A stretch of 62,924 bases of DNA from Lacticaseibacillus parakribbianus (lineage in GTDB: Bacteria; Bacillota; Bacilli; Lactobacillales; Lactobacillaceae), in contig NZ_JANQBA010000017.1 of NCBI RefSeq assembly GCF_025490915.1, forward strand, positions 1 through 62,924. The letters are read 5' to 3'. The translations under genes were made by a program, and so were the position numbers. The notes beneath the pieces are model-generated. The model saw nothing but the letters and a program-made list of their open reading frames with translations, searched no databases and was not told where the DNA came from. The first letter of the stretch is position 1. Every line of letters begins with the position of its first letter. Below, piece by piece: positions 55,645 to 62,924 of the stretch.

Positions 55645-56588
55645 TCTAGCTTAATCCAAAAGGGTTGCTGCACGACGTGAAAGTCCAGGTCGAAGGGGCG
55701 GGTACCCATCTCCTCGCCGTCCATCTGCCCGAACTCCAACGAACTGGTTTCGACCCGCAGGTGCTTGGCCTTGAAGTGGTGAACCGCCTTGTACTTCAGG
55801 TGCCGGCCGCGGATCAGCTCCAGCAGCAGGAACAGGAAGTAGGGGATGTTCAGGTTCTCGACGACGATCAGGTCGATTTCGCCATCCGTCGGCGTGGCGG
55901 TCGGCAGAATTCGCACCCCGCCGCCGAAGTACGGGTGGTTGGTGGTGGTGCAAAGAAAGGCGCGGGGGATGATCTCGTAGCGGCCATCGACGTGAACGGT
56001 GACCGAAAACGGCTTGCGCGAGAAGAACACGTTGACGACGCCGAACATGTAGGCGAGGCTGCCGAGGTGCAGCTTATTGAGTATGCGCTTGTAGTTGCTG
56101 CGGTTGGTCGCCGCCACCGCCGCGGCGTCGAAGCCGACGCCGATGTTGTTGACGAAGTAGCCGGCCTCGTGGCGCGTGGCCTCGCTGTACTGACCGATGT
56201 CGAGCACCAGCGGCTTGGTCGCGGCCAGAATCTGGTCCAGCGCCTTCAGCGGGTCCTGGGCCATGCCGATGCCCCGAGCGAAGTCGTTGCCGGAGCCGGC
56301 GGGGATGTAGGCGACCGGCAAAAGCGGCTGGTCGGTTTGGCGCAGGCCGGTGATGGTCTGGTTCAGGGTCCCGTCGCCGCCGATCACCATCACCACCGCG
56401 TGGTCGTGCTTGTTGAAGCTGCCGATCTGCTTGCCCAGCTGAATGGCGTGGCCGGAGTAGCGGCTGACCCGAATCTCGTAGGGGAGCTTGCGTGCGTCCA
56501 GCACCTTGCGAACCGCCTTGAAGGTGGCCACGGAGGTGCCGGAGCCCGCCGCGGGGTTAAAAATAATGTAATAAAAACAGTCGGCCAT
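55641..56588 (-). CDS. Diacylglycerol/lipid kinase (DagK/YegS family)
   Basis: The 315-aa protein has an N-terminal catalytic domain (YYIIFNPAAGSGTS; VVMVIGGDGTLNQTITGL with the GGDGT motif; AYIPAGSGNDFARGIGM) and a beta-rich C-terminal domain with NNIGVGFDAAAV and YFGGGVRILPTA. It phosphorylates diacylglycerol, recycling it into phospholipid synthesis. AGAGGG precedes ATG. Last gene of the GC-rich core before the right accessory region. Confidence 0.9.
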   Translation of the reverse strand: MADCFYYIIFNPAAGSGTSVATFKAVRKVLDARKLPYEIRVSRYSGHAIQLGKQIGSFNKHDHAVVMVIGGDGTLNQTITGLRQTDQPLLPVAYIPAGSGNDFARGIGMAQDPLKALDQILAATKPLVLDIGQYSEATRHEAGYFVNNIGVGFDAAAVAATNRSNYKRILNKLHLGSLAYMFGVVNVFFSRKPFSVTVHVDGRYEIIPRAFLCTTTNHPYFGGGVRILPTATPTDGEIDLIVVENLNIPYFLFLLLELIRGRHLKYKAVHHFKAKHLRVETSSLEFGQMDGEEMGTRPFDLDFHVVQQPFWIKLD

Positions 56589-56857
56589 GCGGATCCCTCT
56601 TCCTCAATTTCACTAATTTTGATTATACCGGCTGGTTTTGGATAAAACAAGCGCGAGAGAAACACAACAATCAACAAGTTATAAATGGCTACGTAGCAAG
56701 TTTTCATAAATTTTCAAAGCTCACAATCAAGCACCGGAATTCACCTTGGGACAGTGGAATAGAAAAGACATTTCCTGGCGGGCGACCAAAATTCACAAAC
56801 TTTTATTAACATCACACAAAAAAGGGGAGTCCATCACGGGCTCCCCTTTGTCGTTGT
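56589..56857. other. AT-rich junction between core and right island
   Basis: Non-coding. Composition falls sharply here, and a terminator for the minus-strand gene lies at 56818-56851 (GGGGAGCCCG-type stem, read minus, with T-run). No tRNA or clear attachment repeat is seen, so the island boundary is judged by composition only. Confidence 0.5.
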
Positions 56858-57133
56858 CTAGTTATGTTTCTTGGGCGCACTAGGTTTCTCACTGGCCTTC
56901 AGGGCAGTTGCCAGCTTGGCAATTGATTCATCACTGAGGGTGATGCTGATGTTGGCTGGCTTGTCATTATCTTTTTGAGACAGCGAAATTGTTAATGCAG
57001 TTAGGCTTAATCCAATAAAAGTTGCGGCTAAATCTGGATCCTTGAATGCGGCAATGGCAGCGACAACACTGAAAACACCAGCCATTATTAGAAACAAGTT
57101 GAATCGGGGTGCAGATTTTGTTTTTTTCCCCAT
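56858..57133 (-). CDS. Small two-helix membrane protein, unknown
   Basis: The 91-aa protein has a basic start, two adjacent membrane helices (LFLIMAGVFSVVAAIAAF and AATFIGLSLTALTISLS) and a soluble helical tail (ITLSDESIAKLATALKASEK). Holin-like in size but without a family match. GGAGGAATA precedes ATG 57133. It ends at a terminator and lies 34 bp after the 455-aa gene's stop, probably in the same transcript. Confidence 0.6.
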   Translation of the reverse strand: MGKKTKSAPRFNLFLIMAGVFSVVAAIAAFKDPDLAATFIGLSLTALTISLSQKDNDKPANISITLSDESIAKLATALKASEKPSAPKKHN

Positions 57134-57167
57134 GATATATTCCTCCTCATTTTTCGAGGCCAATATA

Positions 57168-58535
57168 TCATGGGCGTTCCAACATTTCCAGTACTTCTGC
57201 ACCCAACCAACTTTCGACCGTCGGGTATGCCATCTTCTCGACCTCGCCCAGGGCATTCCACTCAGCAACAGCCTTCTTCATCTCACTGCGGGTCATCTTG
57301 TCGTGTAGATCACCACATTGAGCGTCCAGGAGGCCGTTAGCCTTGTTCATGGCGACGTTGAACTGCCACCACTGGCGAGACTTGATCAAGAAAGTAATTG
57401 CGTTGTCAGCACGTCCCTTGTCGTCATAGGCCACCCCGTTCGACCGGATATCGGACATCTGATTCCATGCGTAGGCGTCCATATTAGCGTTCTGGGAGGT
57501 GTAGTCCTTGTTCAGTGCAAGCGTCTCGATGTAACGTTGGAATCCAGCACGCGCGCGATTAACCGTATCCTGGCGCATCGTATCATCCATAATCCAATCG
57601 ATCGAGTAGGGGAGGGCGGTCACCTGGTCGATGCTGACCGCCCAGTCCATCCAGAAGCTATCAATGAAATACTCATCCTTCAACGACTGGATTGCCTTTA
57701 ACTCATCGACGTTGTAAGACACAATTTGCTCGGCGGCAACCGTGGCACCGCGCAGCTTGCGATACTTTGCCCGAATCGCAACCTCTTTCTCGTGGTATTC
57801 TGCCATCGGCTCACCGAACACATCGACATGGTGAGAATCAGTCAGCTTCAGCGCGTTCGCATCGGTTACCACGCTCGCGTCCATCAAGCCGTGACCTTCA
57901 TGTGACCAATTGACCGGAACGTTTCGCACAACCGACGTGAACATCGCTGCGTAACGTTGCTTCATCTGCTGATGGTAAGCCTCAATCGCTTCAGTCTGAT
58001 GCCTAGGATCGCCCAGGAACCGTGCTGCAACCTTTTTTTCGGCCACAGTATCGAAGTCGCCATCAAGCTCAGGTCGAAGTCCAATCAGGCCAGCCCATTG
58101 CCAGCTCGTGTGTCGTAACTCGTGTTCAGCGCGTGCCAGCTTGGCCTCATAGTTAAATTGCTTTGATTTGGCGGAATCAGCATTCAGCAGAGCGTGTAAT
58201 TCAGGATTCCGAGCGATGTAGTCCATCAACAGCAACGCGACATCGCCGATGTAATCAGGTTGACGGACGGCCAGCCGCTTGTCAATTTCGACTGGGGCGA
58301 GCCGTGGGTGGTCAGCATCAGGTTCGGTGAGGGTGATGACGCGTTGCTTACCACGACCTGACCATTCTGCTGCCGAGTAGCCACCCTTGAGGAACGCCCG
58401 CACAATCGCATTCTCAGCGTCCTTATTCATCTTGCCCATTTTGTCGAATCGTGTACGTTGCTTGTCTGACACGAATTGTGCCCATTTTGAGTCAACCGCC
58501 ATGAGGTCAACTCGGTTAATTTCAATTTTCGCCAT
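57168..58535 (-). CDS. Unrecognised 455-aa protein of the right island
   Basis: A large, soluble, Asp/Lys/Trp-rich protein. It opens MAKIEINRVDLMAVDSKWAQ. Notable segments are EHELRHTSWQWAGLIGLRPE (which resembles the HExxH-like spacing of a metallo-site but is not canonical), NWSHEGHGLMD, and DSHHVDVFGE. His-rich patches hint at metal binding, but no family is recognised. ATG 58535 follows AGGAGT; an ATG 12 codons upstream is possible. Two dyads in its promoter (58584-58654) suggest repression. Confidence 0.6.
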   Translation of the reverse strand: MAKIEINRVDLMAVDSKWAQFVSDKQRTRFDKMGKMNKDAENAIVRAFLKGGYSAAEWSGRGKQRVITLTEPDADHPRLAPVEIDKRLAVRQPDYIGDVALLLMDYIARNPELHALLNADSAKSKQFNYEAKLARAEHELRHTSWQWAGLIGLRPELDGDFDTVAEKKVAARFLGDPRHQTEAIEAYHQQMKQRYAAMFTSVVRNVPVNWSHEGHGLMDASVVTDANALKLTDSHHVDVFGEPMAEYHEKEVAIRAKYRKLRGATVAAEQIVSYNVDELKAIQSLKDEYFIDSFWMDWAVSIDQVTALPYSIDWIMDDTMRQDTVNRARAGFQRYIETLALNKDYTSQNANMDAYAWNQMSDIRSNGVAYDDKGRADNAITFLIKSRQWWQFNVAMNKANGLLDAQCGDLHDKMTRSEMKKAVAEWNALGEVEKMAYPTVESWLGAEVLEMLERP

Positions 58536-58579
58536 ATTTGTGACTCCTGTCATTTTTCTTCCTACACCCATTATACGTC

Positions 58580-58658
58580 AAAAGGTACAGAAATGTTCCC
58601 TTTAAGATAAGACCTTGGTTCTCAATTCTTCTTTATTGGAGACATTTCTGTACCTTTT
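58580..58658. promoter_or_regulatory. Paired dyad operators / inverted repeat upstream of the 455-aa gene
   Basis: AAAAGGTACAGAAATGT (58580-58596) and its complement ACATTTCTGTACCTTTT form 17-bp arms 45 bp apart, with T-runs on the outer side of each strand. Each arm is itself a dyad of the form GGTACA-N4-TGTTCC. A -10 (TATAAT, minus strand, about 58570-58575) lies next to the gene-proximal copy. It may be a pair of repressor operators or an attenuator. Confidence 0.6.
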
Positions 58659-59120
58659 TTATGATGGTGTAATACCGGCCGGAACCCCGGCCTCAGCGAG
58701 GTCTGACTACGGCTGAAGACCGCCTTGTCAGTTGATTTGTTTTCTTTCTCGATGATTATTAATTAATGAAAAGTCAGCTCAGTAATTAATCCTAGTCGGA
58801 TAAGACTAGCAACATTACTGACGAGGCTTTAGCCGAAGTCAGGTGCAGGGGGGGGTCGGCGAAGACCCCCAAGGTCTTGCTCTTGACCTTATTACACGAT
58901 GACGAAAGGGTAAACAAATATGCCTAAATAAGACGATTAGATCAAGTGTGCAACTCAACCTAATTAGGCTGGTGTGACTTTCCCGAATGGGTGTGATCTA
59001 TCAATCTGCGAAAATAAGTTTGAAAACATTTTCGTAAACAATATACAATTCTGGTTAAGTGTAGTATAATATGGTTATACGATTGATACGAAAAACATTT
59101 TGAAACTTTTTCAATTTATT

Positions 59121-59222
59121 TCAAATTAATGGGTACATTAACATATCACAATTCGTATATAAGTTGTAAGGGACGAGGAAGTAGGAAACCCTGGTCGCTT
59201 GCATCTCAATCGCGTTGTTCAT
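59121..59222 (-). CDS. Putative 33-aa peptide inside the structured region
   Basis: AAAGGAG lies eight bases before ATG 59222. The product begins MNNAIEMQATRVSYFLVPYN and is moderately hydrophobic. No family is recognised. It overlaps paired elements of the candidate RNA, so it may be fortuitous. Confidence 0.3.
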   Translation of the reverse strand: MNNAIEMQATRVSYFLVPYNLYTNCDMLMYPLI

Positions 59223-59340
59223 CGCGGTTACTCCTTTGATCGGTAAATTTCATACCATAATTTACCAGGTAACTTCTTCTCTACGCGACAACAAGGTCCG
59301 CCATAGCCTCATGTTGTCGGGCGCTGACGTTGGTCATCTC

Positions 59341-59366
59341 ATCGGTTCGATTCCGGTGGTCGGCAT
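59341..59366 (+). other. tRNA 3'-end-like sequence
   Basis: A T-stem/loop (ATCGG TTCGATT CCGGT) followed by GGTCGGCA looks like a tRNA 3' end, but no complementary 5' acceptor strand is found upstream. It could be a tRNA remnant, an attachment site, or a tRNA-like domain of the structured RNA. Confidence 0.4.
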
Positions 59367-59530
59367 AAATTGATTAGAATTTAATTAAATATGATTATAA
59401 CATTGCCATCTACTACCTGAATTTGGTACCTAAAAAGACAATGTATATGGAGAGGTAATTATTCCATCGACATGAAATCGTTTGAGAATTGTTAAAGAAT
59501 GTCGAAAAAGGTCAAAATGCCTTCGTTTTT

Positions 59531-59560
59531 GCCTCCTCCGCCCCTTATATAGGTGTAGGG
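59531..59560. repeat. Hairpin repeat, copy 1
   Basis: GCCTCCGCCCCTTATATAGG followed by TGTAGGGGTA folds with CCCCT/AGGGG. A related copy lies at 59711-59741. Confidence 0.5.
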
Positions 59561-59710
59561 GTAGCAGTTTACCACTAAACCCGATAAAATATTTAATCAC
59601 TCTATCATAATCGATGCTGATTAACTTCTGGAATAGTCAATGCAATCACAATCCACAGACTTATCAACAATAAAATTATTAGAATGCCGCCATAAAGGGC
59701 TGATTTTCGA

Positions 59711-59741
59711 CCTCTCCGCCCCCTATAAGGGTGGAGGGATA
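59711..59741. repeat. Hairpin repeat, copy 2
   Basis: CCTCTCCGCCCCCTATAAGG followed by GTGGAGGGATA folds with CTCCGCCC/GGGTGGAG. It is similar to copy 1 at 59531-59560. The rest of 59367-59880 is AT-rich and shows no other feature apart from a CCCTCA/TGAGGG hairpin near 59808-59831. Confidence 0.5.
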
Positions 59742-59880
59742 AATATTTCGCAACCAAATAATAAAACTAAAAGGCTTGTGTCGCCCCGACATTTTCAGTC
59801 TTTCTTCCCTCATCGTGGTTGAATGAGGGACATCTTTGTTTATGAATAAATGAAACCGCTTACGTGAAGGAGTAAGAACA

Positions 59881-60687
59881 ATGGAAAAATCAACGTTTGA
59901 GGCAATTATGGAATTGGACGCGTTTGGCAAGGCAACAACGAAGCTGCTGAAGGCTGTGAGAGGAACGAACAGGGCCTATGAGCGCGCAGATGCACGGCAG
60001 GACCTCATCACGGAGCTGGCGCTACACCGGCTGAATAACTGGACGGATGCGATGGTGATGCACGCCATTCACGATGAGAACTACCAGCTGATGGTGATGA
60101 TCGCCTACGCTGGCAAGGATGCCGCCAGACGCCACTGGTCCGCAGATGCCCGGCAGAACGCTGTAGCCGAGAAGGTTGTAGACAGCGGCATGGCAGAGGG
60201 TGTACAGCAGGTCGAGTCCCCAGGTGTTCTAGCTGAAGCAAACGAGATTGTGAGTGTAATCTTCACCAACACAGCCACAAGGGAATGGATTAACAGCATC
60301 TTGACCAGCGGCAAGTCCGAGACCATGGCCCAATACAATCAGTCGCCACGGCAGTTCAGCAAGAAGATGGCAGACGGCACTGCCCGGCTTAAGGCACACC
60401 AAGACACCATCGAGCAGGTACGAGCTGAGCATGAGATGAGACCGTTGAGAGCCGAGAGAGCTGAGCTGCTCAAGTTAGTGAACATCGTCGAGTCAGAGAG
60501 CTACACAGATAGCATGGTACAGGACTGGATTGATGCCCACCCAGTGCTTGCCAATGACCTAGTAGATGTCCCGGCAATCAGTTACCAGAAGCAAGTGATT
60601 GAGAGCTTTGCCAATGCGGGCAACACAGACAAATATTGTATGGTAAATAATGTATATAAACGAATTCAATGGTACAATAAGCGCTGA
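59881..60687 (+). CDS. Unrecognised 268-aa helical protein of the right island
   Basis: A mainly alpha-helical, charged protein: FGKATTKLLKAVRGTNRAYE, ARQDLITELALHRL, MVMIAYAGKDAARRHW, then a C-terminal charged helix (EHEMRPLRAERAELLKLVN). The arrangement vaguely recalls small sigma-like or recombination-associated phage regulators, but there is no firm match. GAAGGAG precedes ATG. It is the first gene of the plus-strand run and divergent from the 455-aa gene. Confidence 0.55.
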   Translation: MEKSTFEAIMELDAFGKATTKLLKAVRGTNRAYERADARQDLITELALHRLNNWTDAMVMHAIHDENYQLMVMIAYAGKDAARRHWSADARQNAVAEKVVDSGMAEGVQQVESPGVLAEANEIVSVIFTNTATREWINSILTSGKSETMAQYNQSPRQFSKKMADGTARLKAHQDTIEQVRAEHEMRPLRAERAELLKLVNIVESESYTDSMVQDWIDAHPVLANDLVDVPAISYQKQVIESFANAGNTDKYCMVNNVYKRIQWYNKR

Positions 60688-60714
60688 ATACGTAAAAACT
60701 GTGGGGGAACTCAA

Positions 60715-61056
60715 ATGACTGAAGAATCGGGCATCGCTTATTGCCCCGAATGCGGGGCAAAAGTACCTGAAAACGCAAAGTTCTGCGTCAAATGCGGTCA
60801 CAAACTTGAATCTCAAAAGACAAGCACTCAAAGCATTCATAGTACTCCAAACAAACAGGAGCAGGTCGCGGTGACCGAAACAACAGAAGTGGAACGGGAT
60901 GCACGTTCCGCTGTAGACAGTTTCTACAACTGGCCCAATTGGCTAAAATTTTTTGTGACGCTCGCAATTGCATCATTTTTAGCAATTTTTATCGGACGAC
61001 TCTCCTACGTCATTTCGTTTGTCCTTGGCTTTGTATTTTTTAAGCCAAAAAAATAG
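60715..61056 (+). CDS. Zinc-ribbon membrane protein
   Basis: The 113-aa protein has an N-terminal zinc ribbon with YCPECGAKVPENAKFCVKCG (four Cys), a hydrophilic linker, and two C-terminal hydrophobic stretches (FFVTLAIASFLAIFIG; YVISFVLGFVFF). Zinc ribbon plus membrane anchor is common in envelope-stress or regulatory proteins. GTGGGGGAA precedes ATG. It is 27 bp after the 268-aa gene. Confidence 0.8.
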   Translation: MTEESGIAYCPECGAKVPENAKFCVKCGHKLESQKTSTQSIHSTPNKQEQVAVTETTEVERDARSAVDSFYNWPNWLKFFVTLAIASFLAIFIGRLSYVISFVLGFVFFKPKK

Positions 61057-61083
61057 TACACATGTTGAAGGGAGAATGAGAAT

Positions 61084-61659
61084 ATGCCTGAATCAAATGA
61101 TAAAGTTAGCACAAATGAGCCTAGTCAAAGTGTCAAACAAGTAAATACAAAACATATAGCAATCCTAATTCTCTCATTGCTAGTAACAGCTGTCTCGCTT
61201 TGGTATAGAAGTGTCTCCAACAGCACGGCAAACGTTGTCGAGGGCAACATCTTTGTGCTTAAGACAGAACAGAATGGTGAATGGACAGATACCGGGTATC
61301 TCGTGTTTGGTGGTAAAGAAAACGGATATGGTGCGCTATTCATAAGTAAGAACTCGAAGTCATACGTCGATGACTTAAACTCTTCAGGTCAATTGGCGGA
61401 CATGCTTTCTTACCAGTCGAGTAACTATAACAGATTTTGGGACATTGAGAGTAATGCTAAAAATCTCAAATGGACTAACGGATTGTCTGAAGACTCTAAC
61501 CCCGATGACGCAACATTCCAAGATACATCGATGGAAGTATCCAAAATCTCTGGCATTTTCACTAAGAAGCTAACTGGTGTCTTCCATGACACTACTTTCG
61601 ATTTCCAACCAGAAACAGTCAATGCAGTTTTAGTCAAATATTCCAAGATTAAGAATTAG
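61084..61659 (+). CDS. Membrane-anchored extracytoplasmic protein, unknown
   Basis: The 191-aa protein has a short cytoplasmic N-terminus, one membrane helix (HIAILILSLLVTAVSLWY) and an outside domain of about 145 aa with no Cys (GNIFVLKTEQNGEWTDTGYL onward). No family is recognised. It lies between the zinc-ribbon protein and a lipoprotein in one run. Confidence 0.65.
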   Translation: MPESNDKVSTNEPSQSVKQVNTKHIAILILSLLVTAVSLWYRSVSNSTANVVEGNIFVLKTEQNGEWTDTGYLVFGGKENGYGALFISKNSKSYVDDLNSSGQLADMLSYQSSNYNRFWDIESNAKNLKWTNGLSEDSNPDDATFQDTSMEVSKISGIFTKKLTGVFHDTTFDFQPETVNAVLVKYSKIKN

Positions 61660-61670
61660 GGGGTACCCGT

Positions 61671-62648
61671 TTGAAAAAAGTGGTTGTACTTGCGTTGTCG
61701 CTCATCTTACTCGCAGGATGTAGCGCGCACCGGACTAGCAATGCAGAGAAGCTACGGCAGGCGTCACAGAGCTCTGAGCCTAAACTAGTACATAAGAAGA
61801 GCTCTGCAAGAAGGGAAACCAAAACAGTGTCTTATCACCAGCTATCTAAGGTAGATAGGGATAAGGTGTTTTTCCGTTTTAAGGCCACACAAGACTCATC
61901 TGAAGCGACATCGGGCACGAATGGCCAAGGCGATTCTCCTTGCTTTGTGGATATGGAGGTCACAAACAAAACAGAAAAGAAGGTTACTCTGGACACCAGT
62001 AAAATCCTCCTCTATGAGTCCCAACAGGACCCAGAAAAGCCGGCGGTGTCAAAAACACTAACCATTGCACCTGGAAAATCGAAAATGGTTGAACGCATCT
62101 TTGACAATATGAACCCGCAATACTTCGTTGGTGGCGGCACTTTCATATATTTAAGCAATGAATTTCCACTTGCTTATACCTACATGGCATTCAAAGGAAA
62201 TGGTAGTACTTCTGATAGCTTGAAGGATAAAGAAGTGATTGCAAAGAACAGAGACGCCGATGAAGTTACATCTGTTGGTAATGGCGCTTCGACGAATGAG
62301 GATGATTCAGCTGAGGATAACAGTAGTTCAGAAATTGGTGTTAACAACAGTTCCGTTATAAAGGTTACACCAGCATCTCAGTTTAGCAGCTTTACTTTTA
62401 CTAATATTTCTGATAAGCAGATTACTATCAGTCCGGACTCACTGTTGCTTAGAATTGATAATCAAGCCGAGTTCTTCTCAGTTCCACAAGATATTGTTGA
62501 TGCCGGGGACGTCACGATACAGCCTGGAAAATCGCATGTATATCAGTATCTGTTTGGGTATGAAGGTATGCAGGCTAGTTCCCTATCAATCGCTTTTGAT
62601 ACGGGTGGTAATATTATTTGGTCTTGGGACGGGCAAACCAGCAACTAG
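61671..62648 (+). CDS. Lipoprotein, unknown (two-domain)
   Basis: The 325-aa protein has a signal peptide and lipobox LLAGC (Cys about residue 17). A Ser/Lys linker leads to two similar beta-sandwich-like segments, each with a pattern of conserved hydrophobic strands then LxxxPGKS: DTSKILLYESQQDPEKPAVS...IAPGKSKMVERIF and SPDSLLLRIDNQAEFFSVPQ...IQPGKSHVYQYLF. The internal repeat resembles DUF4352-like immunoglobulin folds. The TTG start follows AGGGGG. A terminator follows at 62739. Confidence 0.7.
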   Translation: MKKVVVLALSLILLAGCSAHRTSNAEKLRQASQSSEPKLVHKKSSARRETKTVSYHQLSKVDRDKVFFRFKATQDSSEATSGTNGQGDSPCFVDMEVTNKTEKKVTLDTSKILLYESQQDPEKPAVSKTLTIAPGKSKMVERIFDNMNPQYFVGGGTFIYLSNEFPLAYTYMAFKGNGSTSDSLKDKEVIAKNRDADEVTSVGNGASTNEDDSAEDNSSSEIGVNNSSVIKVTPASQFSSFTFTNISDKQITISPDSLLLRIDNQAEFFSVPQDIVDAGDVTIQPGKSHVYQYLFGYEGMQASSLSIAFDTGGNIIWSWDGQTSN

Positions 62649-62738
62649 TGAAGTGTGATTGCAACGGATGTTGATAAGATACGAGAGCATCGGCTATATG
62701 TTGGGCTCTTCGTCAAGTGGAGTTGATACAGATTTATG

Positions 62739-62776
62739 AGAGTGCCTGGGCCTTAATCGGTCTGGGTGCTCTTTTA
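62739..62776 (+). terminator. Terminator
   Basis: AGAGTGCCTGGGCC and GGTCTGGGTGCTCT pair with several G-U pairs, followed by TTTTATT. Confidence 0.7.
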
Positions 62777-62888
62777 TTAGTGCCATTTGGTTTGAACCAG
62801 AGTAAGCACCCAATAACAGACCGGATATGATTGCCCCTTGCCGGGCAGTATGATTGCCTCATCAAATCTAAATTGGTGAGGTAATTTT

Positions 62889-62924
62889 ATGGATGAGAAA
62901 CCTGAGATTGTTCGGATCAAATTA
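62889..62924 (+). CDS. Start of a gene cut by the window edge
   Basis: GGTGAGG precedes ATG 62889, and the frame stays open for the 12 remaining codons (MDEKPEIVRIKL). Too little is visible for a family call. Confidence 0.45.
   Translation, partial: MDEKPEIVRIKL

Larger units (their letters stand above)
58680..59366. ncRNA. Hairpin-rich non-coding region, candidate large structured RNA
   Basis: No ORF of size is present. Successive dyads include GGTCT/AGACC (58700-58721), TCAGTAAT+CTAGTC with GACTAG+ATTACTGA (58779-58821), GGGGGTC/GACCCCC (58851-58870) and AAGGTC/GACCTT (58871-58890). Further right are ATACGAA/TTCGTAT (59086, 59152), GAGGAAGT/ACTTCTTC (59175, 59272), GGTAAATT/AATTTACC (59242, 59259) and CGACAACA/TGTTGTCG (59286, 59312). 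A tRNA-like T-arm (59341-59357) ends the series. A TATAAT at 59065-59070 could start a plus-strand RNA. Strand, ends and unity are not determined. Confidence 0.35.

Noticed and set aside
58580..58658. LexA/SOS box
   Set aside because: The Firmicute SOS box needs GAAC-N4-GTTC; the spacing and bases here do not fit.
59281..59366. Complete tRNA gene
   Set aside because: The T-arm is good, but no 5' acceptor strand pairs with GGTCGGC and the anticodon arm does not fold with a seven-base loop.

Overview
The window comes from a high-GC member of the Lactobacillaceae. The evidence is the gene content and order: a complete division and cell-wall (dcw) cluster, ThiT, T-box leaders, XpaC/TelA, DUF1831 and DUF4044 proteins, and A2/PL-1-type phage lysis genes. 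The core DNA (about 11.6-56.6 kb) is strongly GC-rich with few long gaps. Both flanks are AT-richer accessory DNA. Species cannot be fixed from sequence alone.

Left flank (1-11.56 kb). The window opens in the lysis module of a prophage (phi-LC3-type holin end, then amidase endolysin). A 57-bp copy of a tRNA-Ser 3' half follows, and then a roughly 10-kb integrated element that ends at an intact tRNA-Ser(CGA). Its backbone is an XRE repressor, a DUF3173 protein, a Tn916/ICEBs1-like oriT, a MOBT relaxase and a tyrosine integrase, which suggests an integrative mobilizable element. Its cargo is a cadmium-resistance pair (CadD/CadX) between two related IS30 copies, a truncated restriction-methylase gene, a third IS30-family element flanked by a 14-bp direct repeat, and a HigBA-type toxin-antitoxin pair.

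Core (11.6-56.6 kb). In order: small membrane and DUF genes, prmA, minCD, a histidine-type T-box leader with two antiterminator/terminator modules before an amino-acid ABC transporter, a 20-bp tandem repeat array, cardiolipin synthase, and a TPP riboswitch with thiT. The dcw cluster follows (mraZ, rsmH, ftsL, pbp, mraY, murD, murG, divIB, ftsA, ftsZ, sepF, yggT, ylmH, divIVA) and runs into T-box-controlled ileS. After that come a cold-shock protein, a 2H phosphoesterase, an orphan PstS-like lipoprotein, a DHA2 exporter, telA/xpaC, and a run for nucleoside recycling and tRNA thiolation (NUDIX, mtnN, cysteine desulfurase, DUF1831, a structured non-coding transcript, mnmA). The block closes with ogt, a histidine phosphatase, a TPR protein with recD2, an Eis-like acetyltransferase and a lipid kinase.

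Right flank (about 56.6 kb to the end). This is an unrecognised accessory island. A 455-aa protein of unknown function and a 268-aa protein of unknown function are transcribed divergently. They are separated by 1.35 kb without long ORFs, rich in hairpins and ending in a tRNA-like T-arm. A zinc-ribbon membrane protein, an anchored extracytoplasmic protein and a lipoprotein follow. The hairpin-rich gap is the best candidate for something undescribed, possibly a large ornate non-coding RNA of the kind found in Lactobacillales mobile DNA.
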